Assembly (NCBI GenBank): GCA_902624515.1
Contig: CACNYE010000007.1
Location: 1 to 33,548 of the forward strand
DNA from: an uncultured Pelagibacteraceae bacterium
GTDB lineage: Bacteria; Pseudomonadota; Alphaproteobacteria; Pelagibacterales; Pelagibacteraceae
Direction: 5' to 3'
Length of the DNA stretch: 33,548 nucleotides
Within the stretch, counting starts at the first letter, position 1. Each line of letters starts with the position of its first letter. The notes beneath the pieces were generated by a model. It was not told the DNA's origin and made no database searches. It was given only the letters and a program-made list of their open reading frames with translations. Shown one piece after another: positions 32,518 through 33,548 of this stretch. The translations under genes were made by a program, and so were the position numbers.

Positions 32518-33548
32518 TTATACCATTATCGGTGGTGGGTGTGCAGGTTTATCACTTGCTTATGAACTTGAGATTCACGGAAAATTAAAAGATAAAACTT
32601 TAGCAATTGTTGAACCAAGGCAAGAGTATAAAAAAGATAAAACATGGTCTTTTTGGAAAGTAACGCCTCATAATTTTGATGATTGTGTAAAAAAAAATTG
32701 GGAAAATTTTTCAATAAATGTACCTGGCAAAACAAATTATCTTGATTGTAAAGATTATCCATATCAAAGTATTGATAGCGGCTTATTTTACAAAAAAATA
32801 AATAATAAATTAAAAGAAAATAAAAATATTTCTTTTTTTAAAAACGTTTCAGAAATCAATACAAAAAACTCATTCATTTTTAATAGTGTTCCTGAAATAA
32901 AAAAAAGTCATCTAAATCTTTGGCAACATTTCTGTGGTGTTGAAATAGAGACAAATCATAATTTTTTTGATGAAGAAATTTTCAATTTAATGGATTTTGA
33001 TTGTGAGCAAAGGGAAAGTGTTCATTTTTTTTACACACTTCCTTATTCAAAAAATACGGCTTTAATTGAAACTACATGGTTATCAAAAATGAACGATAAT
33101 TCACAAAAAGATTATGATAGTCAAATTAAAGAATATATTGAAAAACATCTCAAAATAAAAAATTATGAAATTACATACAGAGAAGAAGGTGCTATTCCCC
33201 TCTTCTATCCCTTTTATAAAAAAGAAAAAAATAAAATAAATATTGGAACTGCTGGGGGAATGACAAGATTAAGCACTGGTTACACTTTTTTAAATATTCA
33301 AGAACATTGCAAATTTATAAGAGAGAATATTGAAAATATCTCAAATGCCAGTAAATTTGAAATAAGTAAAAAGTACCAATTTTTAGATGATGTATTTCTA
33401 CGTGTCCTTAACAAACATCCGGATAAAATGTCTGATGTTTTTTTTAATATGTTTAAAGCTTCACCAAAGGCTGTTATAAAATTTTTATCAAATAAAAGTA
33501 ATTTTTTGGAAGATTTAGGTATAATTTTAAAGATGCCAAAATTTACTT
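32504..33548 (+). CDS. crtY: Lycopene beta-cyclase, CrtY type (3' end outside window)
   Basis: The frame from ATG 32504 stays open to the end of the window, giving 348 residues and lacking the last part of the protein. The N-terminal FAD-binding motif is YTIIGGGCAGLSLAYEL. Family motifs follow: KTWSFWK, LNLWQHFCGVEIE, FFYTLPYS, EEGAIPLFYPFY, and TAGGMTRLSTGYTF, then FLRVL and FFNMFKASP. CrtY converts both ends of lycopene to beta rings, making beta-carotene. The start lies 14 bases inside crtB, with REFDYTIIGGG directly after it, so the start is well supported. A retinal-forming dioxygenase gene is the expected next gene in proteorhodopsin lineages, but it is not in the window. Confidence 0.93.
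   Translation, partial: MREFDYTIIGGGCAGLSLAYELEIHGKLKDKTLAIVEPRQEYKKDKTWSFWKVTPHNFDDCVKKNWENFSINVPGKTNYLDCKDYPYQSIDSGLFYKKINNKLKENKNISFFKNVSEINTKNSFIFNSVPEIKKSHLNLWQHFCGVEIETNHNFFDEEIFNLMDFDCEQRESVHFFYTLPYSKNTALIETTWLSKMNDNSQKDYDSQIKEYIEKHLKIKNYEITYREEGAIPLFYPFYKKEKNKINIGTAGGMTRLSTGYTFLNIQEHCKFIRENIENISNASKFEISKKYQFLDDVFLRVLNKHPDKMSDVFFNMFKASPKAVIKFLSNKSNFLEDLGIILKMPKFT

Noticed and set aside
32526..32762. Minus-strand 78-codon frame at the crtY start
   Set aside because: It lies wholly opposite the FAD-binding N-terminus of crtY, which is the clearly conserved frame.
1..33548. CRISPR array, prophage, insertion sequence or defence island
   Set aside because: No spaced direct repeats, transposase, integrase or inverted-repeat ends were seen; nearly every gene is a conserved housekeeping gene.

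Overview
This window looks like chromosome of a SAR11-type (Pelagibacterales) marine alphaproteobacterium. The base composition is extremely AT-rich, proteins are heavily biased to Lys/Ile/Asn, and genes are packed with gaps of 0-93 bases. The gene orders are alphaproteobacterial: petABC, rnhB-ccrM, mutY-DUF721-dsbA-smc, and a separate ATP synthase Fo cluster with paired b'/b subunits. A crtI-crtB-crtY carotenoid cluster fits a proteorhodopsin-bearing surface-ocean lineage. The organism call is inference from these features; no marker rRNA gene is present.

Layout. 1-5400: 3' end of uvrC, pgsA, ilvE (minus), then a tightly overlapping MarR-type regulator / OmpR-type response regulator / EnvZ-type kinase trio, and ubiK (minus). 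5400-11400: a long plus-strand run of housekeeping genes (lgt, MidA-like methyltransferase, pgeF, prs, rplY, pth, ychF). 11357-13917: the cytochrome bc1 operon petA-petB-petC on the minus strand. 14011-15797: trmL, hemF, greA. 15794-19709 (minus): a TPR protein, ispE, tRNA-Gln(TTG) and the CCA-adding enzyme, in that transcriptional order. 19721-22200: a uracil-DNA-glycosylase-like protein, rnhB and the cell-cycle DNA methyltransferase ccrM. 22191-24310 (minus): mutY and an FAD monooxygenase. 24311-27775: DUF721/DciA-like, DsbA-like, smc. 27786-30132: atpI-atpB-atpE-atpF'-atpF. 30173-33548: crtI, crtB and crtY, the last running off the window.

How the genes connect. Respiratory proton pumping (petABC) and proton-driven ATP synthesis (Fo genes) are both here, and the carotenoid genes follow Fo directly on the same strand. 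CrtB makes phytoene, CrtI desaturates it and CrtY cyclises lycopene to beta-carotene, the precursor of retinal for a light-driven proton pump; crtE, the retinal-forming oxygenase and the rhodopsin itself are not in the window. Genome maintenance is represented by uvrC, mutY, the UDG-like protein, rnhB, smc and the DciA-like protein, with ccrM as the epigenetic cell-cycle clock.

No stretch longer than about 100 bases lacks a gene; the largest gap is 93 bases (13918-14010). I saw no insertion sequence, prophage, CRISPR array, toxin-antitoxin pair or defence island. The most interesting signals are in gene architecture and regulation: a sigma70-like ccrM promoter threaded with helically phased GANTC sites, an SMC with no recognisable hinge, a terminator-like hairpin inside the start of atpF' just after a strong atpE ribosome-binding site, a CCA-enzyme gene starting 3 nt after a tRNA, and convergent gene pairs that all overlap.
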